In this document: positions 10,239-18,691 of the stretch, one piece after another
Position numbering within the stretch: position 1 is the first letter of the stretch
Layout: the number at the start of each line of letters is the position of its first letter
Assembly (NCBI GenBank): GCA_002704145.1
Contig: PAFH01000015.1
Location: 7,731-62,351 of the forward strand
Origin: Pelagibacteraceae bacterium
GTDB taxonomy: Bacteria > Pseudomonadota > Alphaproteobacteria > Pelagibacterales > Pelagibacteraceae
DNA: 54,621 nt
Direction: 5' to 3'
Position numbers and translations under genes: made by a program
The notes under the pieces: model-generated
Told to the model about the DNA's origin: nothing
The model's database searches: none
The model's input: only the letters and a program-made list of their open reading frames with translations

Positions 10239-11732
10239 ATGAGAACTATTGATCACTATTTAAATGGCAAATCTTTCAGTGGAAGTTCAAAGAGATTAGG
10301 GAAAGTATTCAATCCGGCGACTGGAGAACAAAGTGCCGAAGTAAAATTAGCTTCTACCAAGGATGTTGACGAAGCAGTAGCGAACTCTAAAAAGGCTTTT
10401 GATTCTTGGTCAAACACACCGCCACTTGTGAGATCCCGAGTAATGTTCAAGTTTAAAGAATTAATAGAAAAAAATTCAGATGAACTTACCAAAATAATCG
10501 TTAATGAACATGGTAAAGTATATGAAGATGCTAGAGGTTCATTAATCAGAGGCCTAGAAGTAGTTGAGTATGCATGTGGCATTCCTCAGATGTTAAAGGG
10601 TGAATTTACAGAAAATGTTGGTTCTAATGTTGATAGTTGGTCTTTAAGACAGCCTCTTGGTGTTTGTGCTGGAGTAACACCTTTTAATTTTCCTGCAATG
10701 GTCCCAATGTGGATGTTCCCAATGGCGATTTCTTGCGGAAATACATTTGTTTTAAAACCTTCAGAGAAAGATCCATCGTGTTCAATAAGATTAGCAGAAC
10801 TACTGAAAGAAGCAGGACTACCTGATGGTGTTTTTAATGTTATTAATGGAGACAAAGAGGCTGTAGACGCTCTTATAAATAACAAAGATGTTGCTGCAAT
10901 GAGTTTCGTGGGCTCAACACCCATAGCTAAGTATATTTATGAAAACTGTGCTAAGAATGAGAAAAGGGTTCAAGCATTAGGTGGAGCGAAAAATCATTGT
11001 GTTGTTATGCCTGACTGTGACTTAGATCAAGCAGTAAATGGATTAATGGGAGCAGCGTACGGTTCTGCAGGAGAAAGATGTATGGCTCAATCAGTAGCTG
11101 TTGCAGTAGGCAATATAGGAGATAAACTAGTTGATAATCTTGCAAAAAAAGTTGAGGCTTTAAAAGTTGGTCCTGGTATGGATAAAAAATCTGAGATGGG
11201 ACCGCTAGTTACAAAAGAACATTTGTCTAAGGTTGAAGGATATGTGGGAATAGGAGTAAAGGAAGGAGCTAAATTAGTAGTTGATGGAAGAAATCTTAAA
11301 CTTCAAGGGTATGAGAATGGATATTACATAGGAGGATGTTTATTCGATCAAGTGACTTCAAAAATGAGAATATACAAGGAAGAAATATTTGGACCAGTGC
11401 TCTCAGTTGTAAGAGCAAAAGATTTTGATGAAGCTTTGAAACTTGTAAACGATCACGAATTTGGAAATGGGGTCAGCATTTTTACTAGAGACGGAGATTC
11501 TGGAAGAACTTTTTCTAGTAAAGCAAAAATCGGAATGGTAGGTATAAACATACCTATTCCTGTTCCAATGGCTTTTCACAGTTTTGGAGGGTGGAAACGA
11601 TCATTATTCGGAGACCAACATATGCATGGACCAGAGGGCGTAAGATTTTATACTAAACTAAAAACTATTACTTCAAGATGGCCATCTGGCATGAGATCCG
11701 ATCCAGAATTTGTAATGCCAACTATGAAATAA
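10239..11732 (+). CDS. mmsA: CoA-acylating methylmalonate-semialdehyde dehydrogenase
   Basis: Aldehyde dehydrogenase superfamily enzyme that converts (methyl)malonate semialdehyde to propionyl- or acetyl-CoA in valine, inositol or beta-alanine catabolism. Seen: PLGVCAGVTPFNFPAMVPMWMFP, the SFVGSTPIAKYIYE cofactor loop, catalytic Cys281 in AGERCMAQS and EEIFGPVLSVVRA. The AGERCMA form and the GINIPIPVPMAFHSFGGWK end are typical of MmsA rather than general aldehyde dehydrogenases. 497 aa. Lies between sdhB and mdh, so its acyl-CoA product could feed the TCA cycle via methylmalonyl-CoA (inference). Confidence 0.93.
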   Translation: MRTIDHYLNGKSFSGSSKRLGKVFNPATGEQSAEVKLASTKDVDEAVANSKKAFDSWSNTPPLVRSRVMFKFKELIEKNSDELTKIIVNEHGKVYEDARGSLIRGLEVVEYACGIPQMLKGEFTENVGSNVDSWSLRQPLGVCAGVTPFNFPAMVPMWMFPMAISCGNTFVLKPSEKDPSCSIRLAELLKEAGLPDGVFNVINGDKEAVDALINNKDVAAMSFVGSTPIAKYIYENCAKNEKRVQALGGAKNHCVVMPDCDLDQAVNGLMGAAYGSAGERCMAQSVAVAVGNIGDKLVDNLAKKVEALKVGPGMDKKSEMGPLVTKEHLSKVEGYVGIGVKEGAKLVVDGRNLKLQGYENGYYIGGCLFDQVTSKMRIYKEEIFGPVLSVVRAKDFDEALKLVNDHEFGNGVSIFTRDGDSGRTFSSKAKIGMVGINIPIPVPMAFHSFGGWKRSLFGDQHMHGPEGVRFYTKLKTITSRWPSGMRSDPEFVMPTMK

Positions 11733-11738
11733 AAGGAG
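11733..11738 (+). promoter_or_regulatory. Shine-Dalgarno sequence for mdh
   Basis: AAGGAG lies 6 nt before a TTG at 11745. Good ribosome binding sites are rare in this window, so it supports the TTG as the intended mdh start although the assembled frame is off by one base just after it. Confidence 0.6.
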
Positions 11739-11744
11739 AAAACT

Positions 11745-12702
11745 TTGAAAAAAAAAAATTACTTTAATTGGAGCCGGTCAAATTGGCGGAACATTGGCTC
11801 ATTTAATCGCATTAAAAAATTTAGGCAATATCGTAATGTTTGATGTAGCGGAAGGAATAGCTAAAGGTAAAGCCCTAGATATTGCTCAGTCATCGCCTAT
11901 AAATAACTCAAATGTAAGTATAATTGGTACGAATAACTATGATGATACAAAAGACTCAGATGTAGTTATTATAACAGCTGGAGTGCCTAGAAAACCTGGG
12001 ATGAGCAGAGACGATTTGTTAGGAATCAACCTTAAGATAATTAAACAAGTAGCTAATGGAATAAAAAACACATCTCCAAATGCATTTGTAATTTGTATTA
12101 CCAATCCTTTGGATGTAATTGTCATGGCTCTTCAAAAGTATTCAGGTCTTCCAAGAAATAAAATTGTTGGTATGGCAGGAATATTAGACTCTTCAAGATT
12201 TATATATTTTTTATCGCAAGAGCTGAAAGTGCCGGTTAATAAAATAAAATCATTTGTTCTAGGAGGGCATGGAGATACCATGGTTGCAATGATAAATCAT
12301 ACTTTCGTTGATGGAGTAAGTTTATCAAAGATTATTGAGTCAGGAAAATTAAGCAAATCTAAATTGGACAGTTTAGTAGAACGAACAAAAAAAGGCGGAG
12401 CAGAGATAGTGAAATATTTAGAGAAAGGATCTGCATTCTATGCACCAGCTGCATCGGGTGTAGAAATGGCTGAAAGTTATTTAAACGACGAAAAAAAGGA
12501 ACTTCCTTGTGCAGTATATTTAAGTGGAGAATATGGCTTTAAAGATATTTATGCAGGTGTCCCTGCAGTAATTGGAAATAATGGAATTGAAAAAATTGTA
12601 GAACTAAGTTTATCAAATGATGAAAAAAATTCATTTGAAGAGTCTGTAAAATCAGTACAGGAACTTTATAACGCTGCAAAAAAAATAGATCCCGAACTTT
12701 AG
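11745..12702 (+). CDS. mdh: Malate dehydrogenase (one-base shift just after the start)
   Basis: NAD-dependent oxidation of malate to oxaloacetate. Seen: Rossmann GAGQIGG, VPRKPGMSRDDLLGIN with substrate-binding arginines, TNPLDVIVMAL and the active-site histidine in GGHGDTMVAM. The NAD-binding motif has no usable start in its own frame: the codon before KKKITLIGAGQIGG is TGA. A TTG at 11745 with an AAGGAG site 6 nt upstream would start the protein if the 11-A run at 11748-11758 had 10 A, giving 318 aa. The TTG at 11794 would remove the Rossmann motif and is rejected. The next gene begins 6 nt after the stop. Confidence 0.93.
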
Positions 12703-12708
12703 TCTTTA

Positions 12709-14128
12709 ATGACGATTAGAAAACAAGAAGTTATTGATTTAGTTTTGATAGGAACAGGTCTATCTGGTCTAAATTTTATAGACACATTTCTTAAAAAAAA
12801 AAAGAAAAATTCATGTAATATCTCCAAATTTAAAAGAAAATATAAATAAAAAAAAATATATAAATGCATTGCCATCTCAGATGCATGGTAAAGATTTTTT
12901 AGTAGAAAATTATTTTAACTCAAATCAGCTTATTGTCGATCAAGGTTGTAAAGTTTTAGGCTCTCTAGAAAAGGGAGGTTTGTCAAATTACTGGGGTTTA
13001 CAAATAGATAGTTATTTGAACCAAGATCAAAAAAACTTAAAAAAAAAAACTATAACATCATTACAAAATTCTTTTATAGAATTTTTAAAAAGATGTAATT
13101 TATTGGGCACATGTAAAATAACTGGAAAAGTTGTTTACCAAAATAAATATGAAATTCCAAACTTTTTAAAAAGACTTATTAATGCAAAAGATAAAAATTT
13201 TATTTGTCAGAAACCTATTTTAGGATTTACATCAAAAAAACTTAAAGATAAAGATTTAAATAATGTAGACGAAGAAAAAACAAAACTTAATGCAAAAAAT
13301 TTTTTTAAAAAAATTAAAAAAAAAAACAATATTATATTTCACAATTTTTTTGTAGATAAAATTTTTAAGATGCAAAACTTTTTTGGAATAGTTTGTGTAG
13401 ATGCAAACAAAAATAAAAAAACTTTTTATACTAAAAAAATTGTTTTCGCTGCAGGAACTATTGCTACTACAAAAATTATAGTTGATTACTTAAAGATAAA
13501 GTCTGAAGTAAGAATAAGACACCATCCAAGATTATTAAGTGTTTTTTTTTCAAGGAAATCTATTATATCGAAGTTAAAATTTACTCCATCTTTAATTCAA
13601 ATAATAAATAATCATAAAAAAGACTACTATACTGCAGATTTAAGACCAGGAAATAAACTAATAACTAAATCAATAATAGAAGCATTTCCCTTCATGTGGC
13701 CATTTAAGTTTTTAATTAATTTGATTAGACACAGATTACTATTCTCAAACATTTTATTAGACTCTTCTTATAGTAACTTATTTATGAAAAAAGAAAAAAA
13801 AAGCTATAAGTTATATGTAAAAAAAAAAGATACTAAAAAAAAATTAACTCAACGAAATCGTAAAATATTTGAGTTTTTGAAAAAAAACAAAGTTGTATTT
13901 CCCTTTTTTAAAACATTTTTTCCAGGTTTTGGTGCTGATTACCATTATTTTGGCAGCATTCCGTTTAACAATAAAGGAAAGTTAAGTGTTAATGATCAAT
14001 GTCAATTAAATGGAAATAAAAATATTTACATAGTAGATGGATCCGTTTTTAATTTTAAAACAAACAAATACCCCCTAGGATTAATGGTTGCAAATGCTAG
14101 GAGAATAGGAAAACTACTTTCTAAATGA
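12709..14128 (+). CDS. GMC-type FAD-dependent oxidoreductase (frameshifted in a poly-A run)
   Basis: Probable flavoenzyme oxidising an alcohol to a ketone or aldehyde; substrate unknown. The ATG at 12709 opens a frame with an FAD-binding VIDLVLIGTGLSGLNFID motif that runs into an 11-A tract (12793-12803). The remainder continues one base out, and removing one A gives about 472 aa. The C-terminal part carries GMC-like features: a catalytic-region histidine in GADYHYFGSIPF and NIYIVDGSVF followed by PLGLMVANARRIGKLL. It starts 6 nt after mdh and overlaps the aminotransferase gene by 4 nt (ATGA). Very rich in Lys/Asn/Phe, as is the rest of this block. It could be a decayed gene, since it is not essential. 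Confidence 0.75.
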
Positions 14129-15366
14129 GTAATTTTAGAATTTATATTTATTTGAAATTCAAATATTTTTGTTTATCTTTTCTTACAAGAAGTAACACCA
14201 GAATTAATGAAATATCAAAAATCTTAAATAAAATTACAAATAAAAAAAAAACAATTCTTACTAGTCAGCTAAGGGTAGGTTTTTTTTTAGTATTAAAATA
14301 TTTATTAAAAGAAAAACCTAAAAAAAAGGAAATTATTTTAAATTCTTATAATTTACCTGAGATGGTAAATATATGTAAAAATCTTAATTTGAATATCGTT
14401 TATACTAAACTTAATGAAAATATTTTTTTGTCGAAAAATGATTTAAAAAAAAAAATAAACAAAAACACTTTAGCAGTTGTTATAACTAACATGTTCAATA
14501 CTACTGATGATATAATTCAAATTAAAAAGATTTGTTCAAAAAAAAATATTCCTCTTATAGAAGATAACGCTATCTATTTTGGTAATTATATCAAAAAAAA
14601 TAACAGAAAAATTTTCTCTGGAAGTTTTGGAGACTACTCACTTCATAGTTTCAATATTATGAAAAGTATAAGTGCATTATACGGAGGGAGTGTTTCTACA
14701 AATGATAAAAAATTTATTAAATTTGCCAATAAAGAGATGCTAGAATTTAAAAAATTTCCTTTATTAAAATATATTAATCAGTGTTTTATTTTTATTTTTT
14801 TAAAATCTCTATCTTTTAAAATTATATATAGTCTTTTCTTTTTCAGACTTATAAAAATAGCCCATAGAAATAATTTAAATCTTGTGCTAAGTTTAGTTTA
14901 TCCAAGCTTAAAATTTAAAAAAGCTTTAATCCCAAAAAATTATTACACCAATATTTCTTCTTTCTCGATAAATATGATTTTTTATCAACTCAATGATACT
15001 TTTAACACTGAATATAATCATGATATAAGAAGAAAAAATAATATTTACTATAGTCAAAAGTTATTTAAAAAAAAGATTAAGCCTTTAAAGTATATAAATA
15101 TTAAAGAACAAGATTTTCAAAATTTTAATGATTTTCCAATTATAGTAAAAGATAAAATAAAATTGATGAACTATCTTTTTAACAGAGGAATCGAAACAAA
15201 AGCAATCCAATATGTAGACTGCCATAAATTATTTAAAGGAAAAAATAGTCAGAACTGTAGTAACTTTGAGAATAAAATTCTTTGTCTTCCAAATCATATA
15301 AAAATCTCAGAAATGTATATAGATTATGTTGTTAACTGCATTGATTTGTTCTACAAAAAATATTGA
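14125..15366 (+). CDS. DegT/DnrJ/EryC1-like PLP-dependent aminotransferase
   Basis: Fold type I aminotransferase of the family that usually converts keto-sugars to amino-sugars. Seen: LAVVITNMFNTTDDI, PLIEDNA with the PLP-binding Asp147, GSFGDYSLHSFNIMKSISALYGG with the likely Schiff-base Lys180, and a C-terminal ILCLPNHIKISEMYIDYVV resembling the DegT C-terminus. 413 aa, slightly long. It is diverged; the usual phenylalanine-proline pair before the lysine is replaced by FNIM. It overlaps the oxidoreductase gene by 4 nt, so a keto intermediate made by that enzyme could be its substrate (inference). Confidence 0.75.
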   Translation: MSNFRIYIYLKFKYFCLSFLTRSNTRINEISKILNKITNKKKTILTSQLRVGFFLVLKYLLKEKPKKKEIILNSYNLPEMVNICKNLNLNIVYTKLNENIFLSKNDLKKKINKNTLAVVITNMFNTTDDIIQIKKICSKKNIPLIEDNAIYFGNYIKKNNRKIFSGSFGDYSLHSFNIMKSISALYGGSVSTNDKKFIKFANKEMLEFKKFPLLKYINQCFIFIFLKSLSFKIIYSLFFFRLIKIAHRNNLNLVLSLVYPSLKFKKALIPKNYYTNISSFSINMIFYQLNDTFNTEYNHDIRRKNNIYYSQKLFKKKIKPLKYINIKEQDFQNFNDFPIIVKDKIKLMNYLFNRGIETKAIQYVDCHKLFKGKNSQNCSNFENKILCLPNHIKISEMYIDYVVNCIDLFYKKY

Positions 15367-16946
15367 TGAATTTTAAAAAGGAAATACTACAATGGAGTAC
15401 ATACCTTTTTTTAGGTATTTTTTCGTTTTTAATTAATTATTGGACTGGCTCACGCGGAGTTTTTTCTATTGATACATTCGTTCATTTTGACTCAGCAGTA
15501 AGAATATTAAAAGACGAATTACCAATTAGAGATTTTTGGATAGTTCACGGATTCTTAATAGACTATATACAAGCATTATTTTTCAAAGTGTTCGGAGTGA
15601 ATTGGAAAGCATATATCTTGCATGGCTCAGCATTTAATATAGTTGTAACTTTACTTTCGTTTAAAATTTTTAATGAATTCAATATAGATAAGAAATACTC
15701 GATTATATTATCTATTTGTCTATCAGTTTTAGCTTATCCAGTTAGTGGTACTCCATTTTTGGATTTACATTCTGCATTTTTTTCCATGATATCTATGTAC
15801 CTGATCTTAATTTCTATTAAAAAAGAATCTTTATCTTATTTATTTATAGCAATAATTTTTTTAGGACTGGCTTTTTTATCCAAACAAGTACCTGCAGGTT
15901 ATTTTATAATTCTAGTAACAATATTTTTATTAATTTATAGTTACCAAATTAAAAGCTATAACCCATTATTCACTGCATTAGCCGCATTAATCGTATTCTT
16001 GCTATGTTTGTTTACTTATTTAATTTTAACAAATACTAATTTTAATGATTTTATTTTACAGTTATTTATTTTTCCGAACGAAATAGCTGGACCTAGATTT
16101 AAAAATTATACTATAAATCTAGGCAATATTTTTTTAAATATAAAATTTATCTATTTTTTCCTAATACCAATCATAATTCTTTTATTACTTGAGATTTTTA
16201 AAAAAAAATCGAAAAATATTAAGGAATTAAATTATCTTTTGATTATAATTTTTTTTTCAATCTCATTAATTTTTCATCAGATTTACACCAAAAATCAAAT
16301 TTTTATATTTTTTCTGATACCGTTTTTGTGCGCATTCTTGATTTATTTTTTGAATTATGAAAAATTTAGGCATAAAAAATACCTAAATCATTTTTTAGTT
16401 CTTATTTGCATAATATTAACTTTTAAATATCATCTAAGATATAATGAAGATAGAAAATTTCATGAATTATTTAGTACGAACCTTGATAAAGGAATAGAAG
16501 TAGATTTTAATAGAGATTTTTTTAAGGGGCTTAAATGGATCACACCTGCATTTAGTGATCCAAAAAAAGAATTAGAAATTATAAAAAATTTTTACATAAA
16601 AATCAAAAAAGATGAAACTAATTTTATATTAATTACAAAGTATACTTTTTTTTCAGGCTTGTTGGATAAAAGTGTAAAAACCCCAAGCCGTACATTTGAT
16701 AGAATATCTTATCCGAGATTAAATAGTAAATATTATAAAGATTATAAAAACTATTTTAATGATAATATTGTTAAAAATAATATAGAAAATATATACGTGT
16801 TTAACCCTGGATTCAAATTAACAAATGAGGATTTAAGTGAACTTATTTTTAATTATATTCCAAAAAACTGCCATACATTAGAAAATTTCAATTCTTATAC
16901 CTACAAAATAAATTTAAGTAATTGCGATTTTTCAGACTCTAAATGA
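15366..16946 (+). CDS. Polytopic membrane protein, GT-C-like glycosyltransferase candidate
   Basis: Unrecognised 526-aa protein with roughly ten hydrophobic segments up to about residue 360 and a soluble C-terminal region of about 170 residues. The loop after the first segment contains FSIDTFVHFDSAVRIL and RDFWIVHG, an acidic placement like that of GT-C transferases using polyprenyl-phosphate sugars; this is a fold-level guess. The ATG at 15366 shares its A with the TGA of the aminotransferase gene and is preferred to the TTG one codon earlier. It overlaps the GNAT gene by 4 nt. Confidence 0.6.
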   Translation: MNFKKEILQWSTYLFLGIFSFLINYWTGSRGVFSIDTFVHFDSAVRILKDELPIRDFWIVHGFLIDYIQALFFKVFGVNWKAYILHGSAFNIVVTLLSFKIFNEFNIDKKYSIILSICLSVLAYPVSGTPFLDLHSAFFSMISMYLILISIKKESLSYLFIAIIFLGLAFLSKQVPAGYFIILVTIFLLIYSYQIKSYNPLFTALAALIVFLLCLFTYLILTNTNFNDFILQLFIFPNEIAGPRFKNYTINLGNIFLNIKFIYFFLIPIIILLLLEIFKKKSKNIKELNYLLIIIFFSISLIFHQIYTKNQIFIFFLIPFLCAFLIYFLNYEKFRHKKYLNHFLVLICIILTFKYHLRYNEDRKFHELFSTNLDKGIEVDFNRDFFKGLKWITPAFSDPKKELEIIKNFYIKIKKDETNFILITKYTFFSGLLDKSVKTPSRTFDRISYPRLNSKYYKDYKNYFNDNIVKNNIENIYVFNPGFKLTNEDLSELIFNYIPKNCHTLENFNSYTYKINLSNCDFSDSK

Positions 16947-17557
16947 AAAATATCAAATTTAAAAAGATAAACAATAAACTAAATTTCAAGAGTTTAAAAA
17001 AAATAGAATTAATATTAAAAACTGAAAATCGAACATCAATAGCCGCGAATCTATCAAGAAAGAATTTCAATAAGTATTTGAGTTTAATTATTAAATCAAA
17101 AAATTTTGAATTGTTTTTAATTTTTTTCAAAAAAAATGTAATTGGTTATGCAATTTTAGTTAAAAAGCCAATATATTTAATAGATAATTTTACAGCACTA
17201 AAATTTAACTTTTTTTTTGATTTATTGTTAAATTTAAATTTTATTAGCATTATAAATATAATTCTTTCTATGTTTAATTTAGACAATCTAATTATCTCAA
17301 AGACAAAAACGAAAATTTTATCAGAGTCACTTAATTTAAATTTATTAGCTATTGAACAAAAATATCAATCTAAAGGATTTGGCAAAAAATTTTTAGAGTA
17401 TATTATTAAAAATACCAATTTTAAAAGTAGATATTTAACATGTGAAACTGACAATTCTAAATCTACAAATTTTTATATTAAAAAAATTAAATTTAAGAAG
17501 ATTGGAAATAAAATTAGATTTTCTAAAACATTACAAGTATTGGCTAAAAGACTGTAA
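16943..17557 (+). CDS. GNAT-family N-acetyltransferase
   Basis: Probable acyl-CoA dependent N-acyltransferase of 204 aa. The C-terminal half shows GNAT motif A: LLAIEQKYQSKGFGKKFLEY (beta-strand, then Q-x-x-G-x-G pyrophosphate loop), followed by LTCETDNSKSTNFYIKK, the motif B region. The N-terminal half is Lys/Asn/Phe-rich and has a hydrophobic stretch. It is last in the plus-strand block, overlapping the previous gene by 4 nt and converging on a glycosyltransferase gene 2 nt away. Acylating the amine made by the neighbouring aminotransferase is a plausible role (inference). Confidence 0.7.
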   Translation: MKNIKFKKINNKLNFKSLKKIELILKTENRTSIAANLSRKNFNKYLSLIIKSKNFELFLIFFKKNVIGYAILVKKPIYLIDNFTALKFNFFFDLLLNLNFISIINIILSMFNLDNLIISKTKTKILSESLNLNLLAIEQKYQSKGFGKKFLEYIIKNTNFKSRYLTCETDNSKSTNFYIKKIKFKKIGNKIRFSKTLQVLAKRL

Positions 17558-17559
17558 AT

Positions 17560-18423
17560 TTAATTTCCAGTCTTGCTCTTTATGTATATCAAACTTTTAT
17601 AAAATTTTGATGGCTCTGTATAAAGATAAGCCGCAACTAGTAATAAATTAAAAAGTATAATTAAAATAATTGGAATTATAAAATGGGAAGAAAAATATAA
17701 TTTAAATAAATAAAATAGAAATATATAAGTTAGAGAGATCAAAATTACCCTAAATAAAAAAACACAATTTACTCTTAATGAATGCAAAAATAAACCAAAT
17801 AAAGATAATTTTGATTTTCCATAAAATCTTTTTTTCCTGTCAGCAAATAATCTAAGTAATTTACAATTTTTAGATAAAGCAGATGAATAAGCAAACCATG
17901 TGCTGTTATCAGATAAAATCTTTTTAAGATTTTGAGAATAAAAAGAAGAATAGCTTCCAAAATTTATTAATCTTGCAGCAAATAAACACGTGATTACTTT
18001 ATGAACTTTATAAAGTACATCAAAAATAAGCCCTTCTTTTCTCTTATTTCTGCAAGAAACTACAACACAATCTTTATTTCTTTTCGCACTACTTATCATT
18101 TCAGGAATTTTACTTGAGTCGTCTTCACCATCTGAGTCCATTACAGTTATTATTGAATTGATTTTAAGAGAATGAATATATCTTAAACCAATAGAGATAG
18201 CTTTTTGACTACCTAAATTTTTTTTTAATTTTAAGATATTTAATTTTTTGATATTTTTGAACTTCTTAATTGTAATTTTCGATATATTTTTCGAATTATC
18301 ATCTACTACAAAAATATCAGCTTTTTCTCTTAAGATTTTAAGTTGGTTATTGATTTCTTTTAAAAGCTTTTGGAGAGATTTCCAATCGTTATATAAAGGT
18401 AATAAAAAAATATTATTTTGCAA
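17560..18423 (-). CDS. Family 2 glycosyltransferase with C-terminal membrane segments
   Basis: GT-A fold glycosyltransferase resembling polyprenyl-phosphate sugar synthases (DPM1/GtrB type). Seen: LLPLYNDWKSLQKLL at the start, the nucleotide-binding VVDDNSK motif, then TVMDSDGEDDSSKIPEM with the metal-binding Asp cluster, and two hydrophobic segments near the C-terminus (about residues 215-260). 287 aa. It is third in a minus-strand operon (549-aa membrane protein, 86-aa protein, this gene) and could load a lipid carrier used by the GT-C-like neighbours. Confidence 0.8.
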   Translation of the reverse strand: MQNNIFLLPLYNDWKSLQKLLKEINNQLKILREKADIFVVDDNSKNISKITIKKFKNIKKLNILKLKKNLGSQKAISIGLRYIHSLKINSIITVMDSDGEDDSSKIPEMISSAKRNKDCVVVSCRNKRKEGLIFDVLYKVHKVITCLFAARLINFGSYSSFYSQNLKKILSDNSTWFAYSSALSKNCKLLRLFADRKKRFYGKSKLSLFGLFLHSLRVNCVFLFRVILISLTYIFLFYLFKLYFSSHFIIPIILIILFNLLLVAAYLYTEPSKFYKSLIYIKSKTGN

Positions 18424-18430
18424 TTTAAAA

Positions 18431-18691
18431 TTATTTTGGGTCTAGATCTTTTTTAATTTTATTGATGAAATCATTTATTAAATTTGCATCCTCTTTTGAC
18501 AAATACCTATCCTTTTTGAGCCCGTTTTTAATTTCATTTCTAACCTTTTCTTTTATATTTTCCACATTTTCTTTTGAATTGATATTTTGAATCTTCGTCT
18601 CAATTAGCTTGATAGTATGACCGATAGTCAACTTATAAACTATAAAAAATAGAACAAATACTGTTAAAATCTTATATAAAAAAATTTTCAT
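18431..18691 (-). CDS. Small protein with one N-terminal membrane segment
   Basis: Unrecognised 86-aa protein. Residues 5-23 are hydrophobic (FLYKILTVFVLFFIVYK); the rest is charged and helical, probably coiled-coil, and ends in a LSKEDANLINDFINKIKKDL segment. It lies between two glycosyltransferase-like genes, overlapping the upstream one by 4 nt (ATGA) and 7 nt from the next. A partner or anchor for the glycosyltransferases is possible, but nothing in the sequence shows a reaction. Confidence 0.6.
   Translation of the reverse strand: MKIFLYKILTVFVLFFIVYKLTIGHTIKLIETKIQNINSKENVENIKEKVRNEIKNGLKKDRYLSKEDANLINDFINKIKKDLDPK

Noticed and set aside
10256..10924. Two minus-strand frames opposite mmsA
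   Set aside because: Antisense shadows of a well conserved aldehyde dehydrogenase.
11794..12702. mdh starting at TTG 11794
   Set aside because: This would remove the NAD-binding GAGQIGG motif, which is present just upstream in the same frame.
17442..17651. Plus-strand frame across the GNAT/GT2 convergence
   Set aside because: Low-complexity sequence overlapping two better-supported genes.
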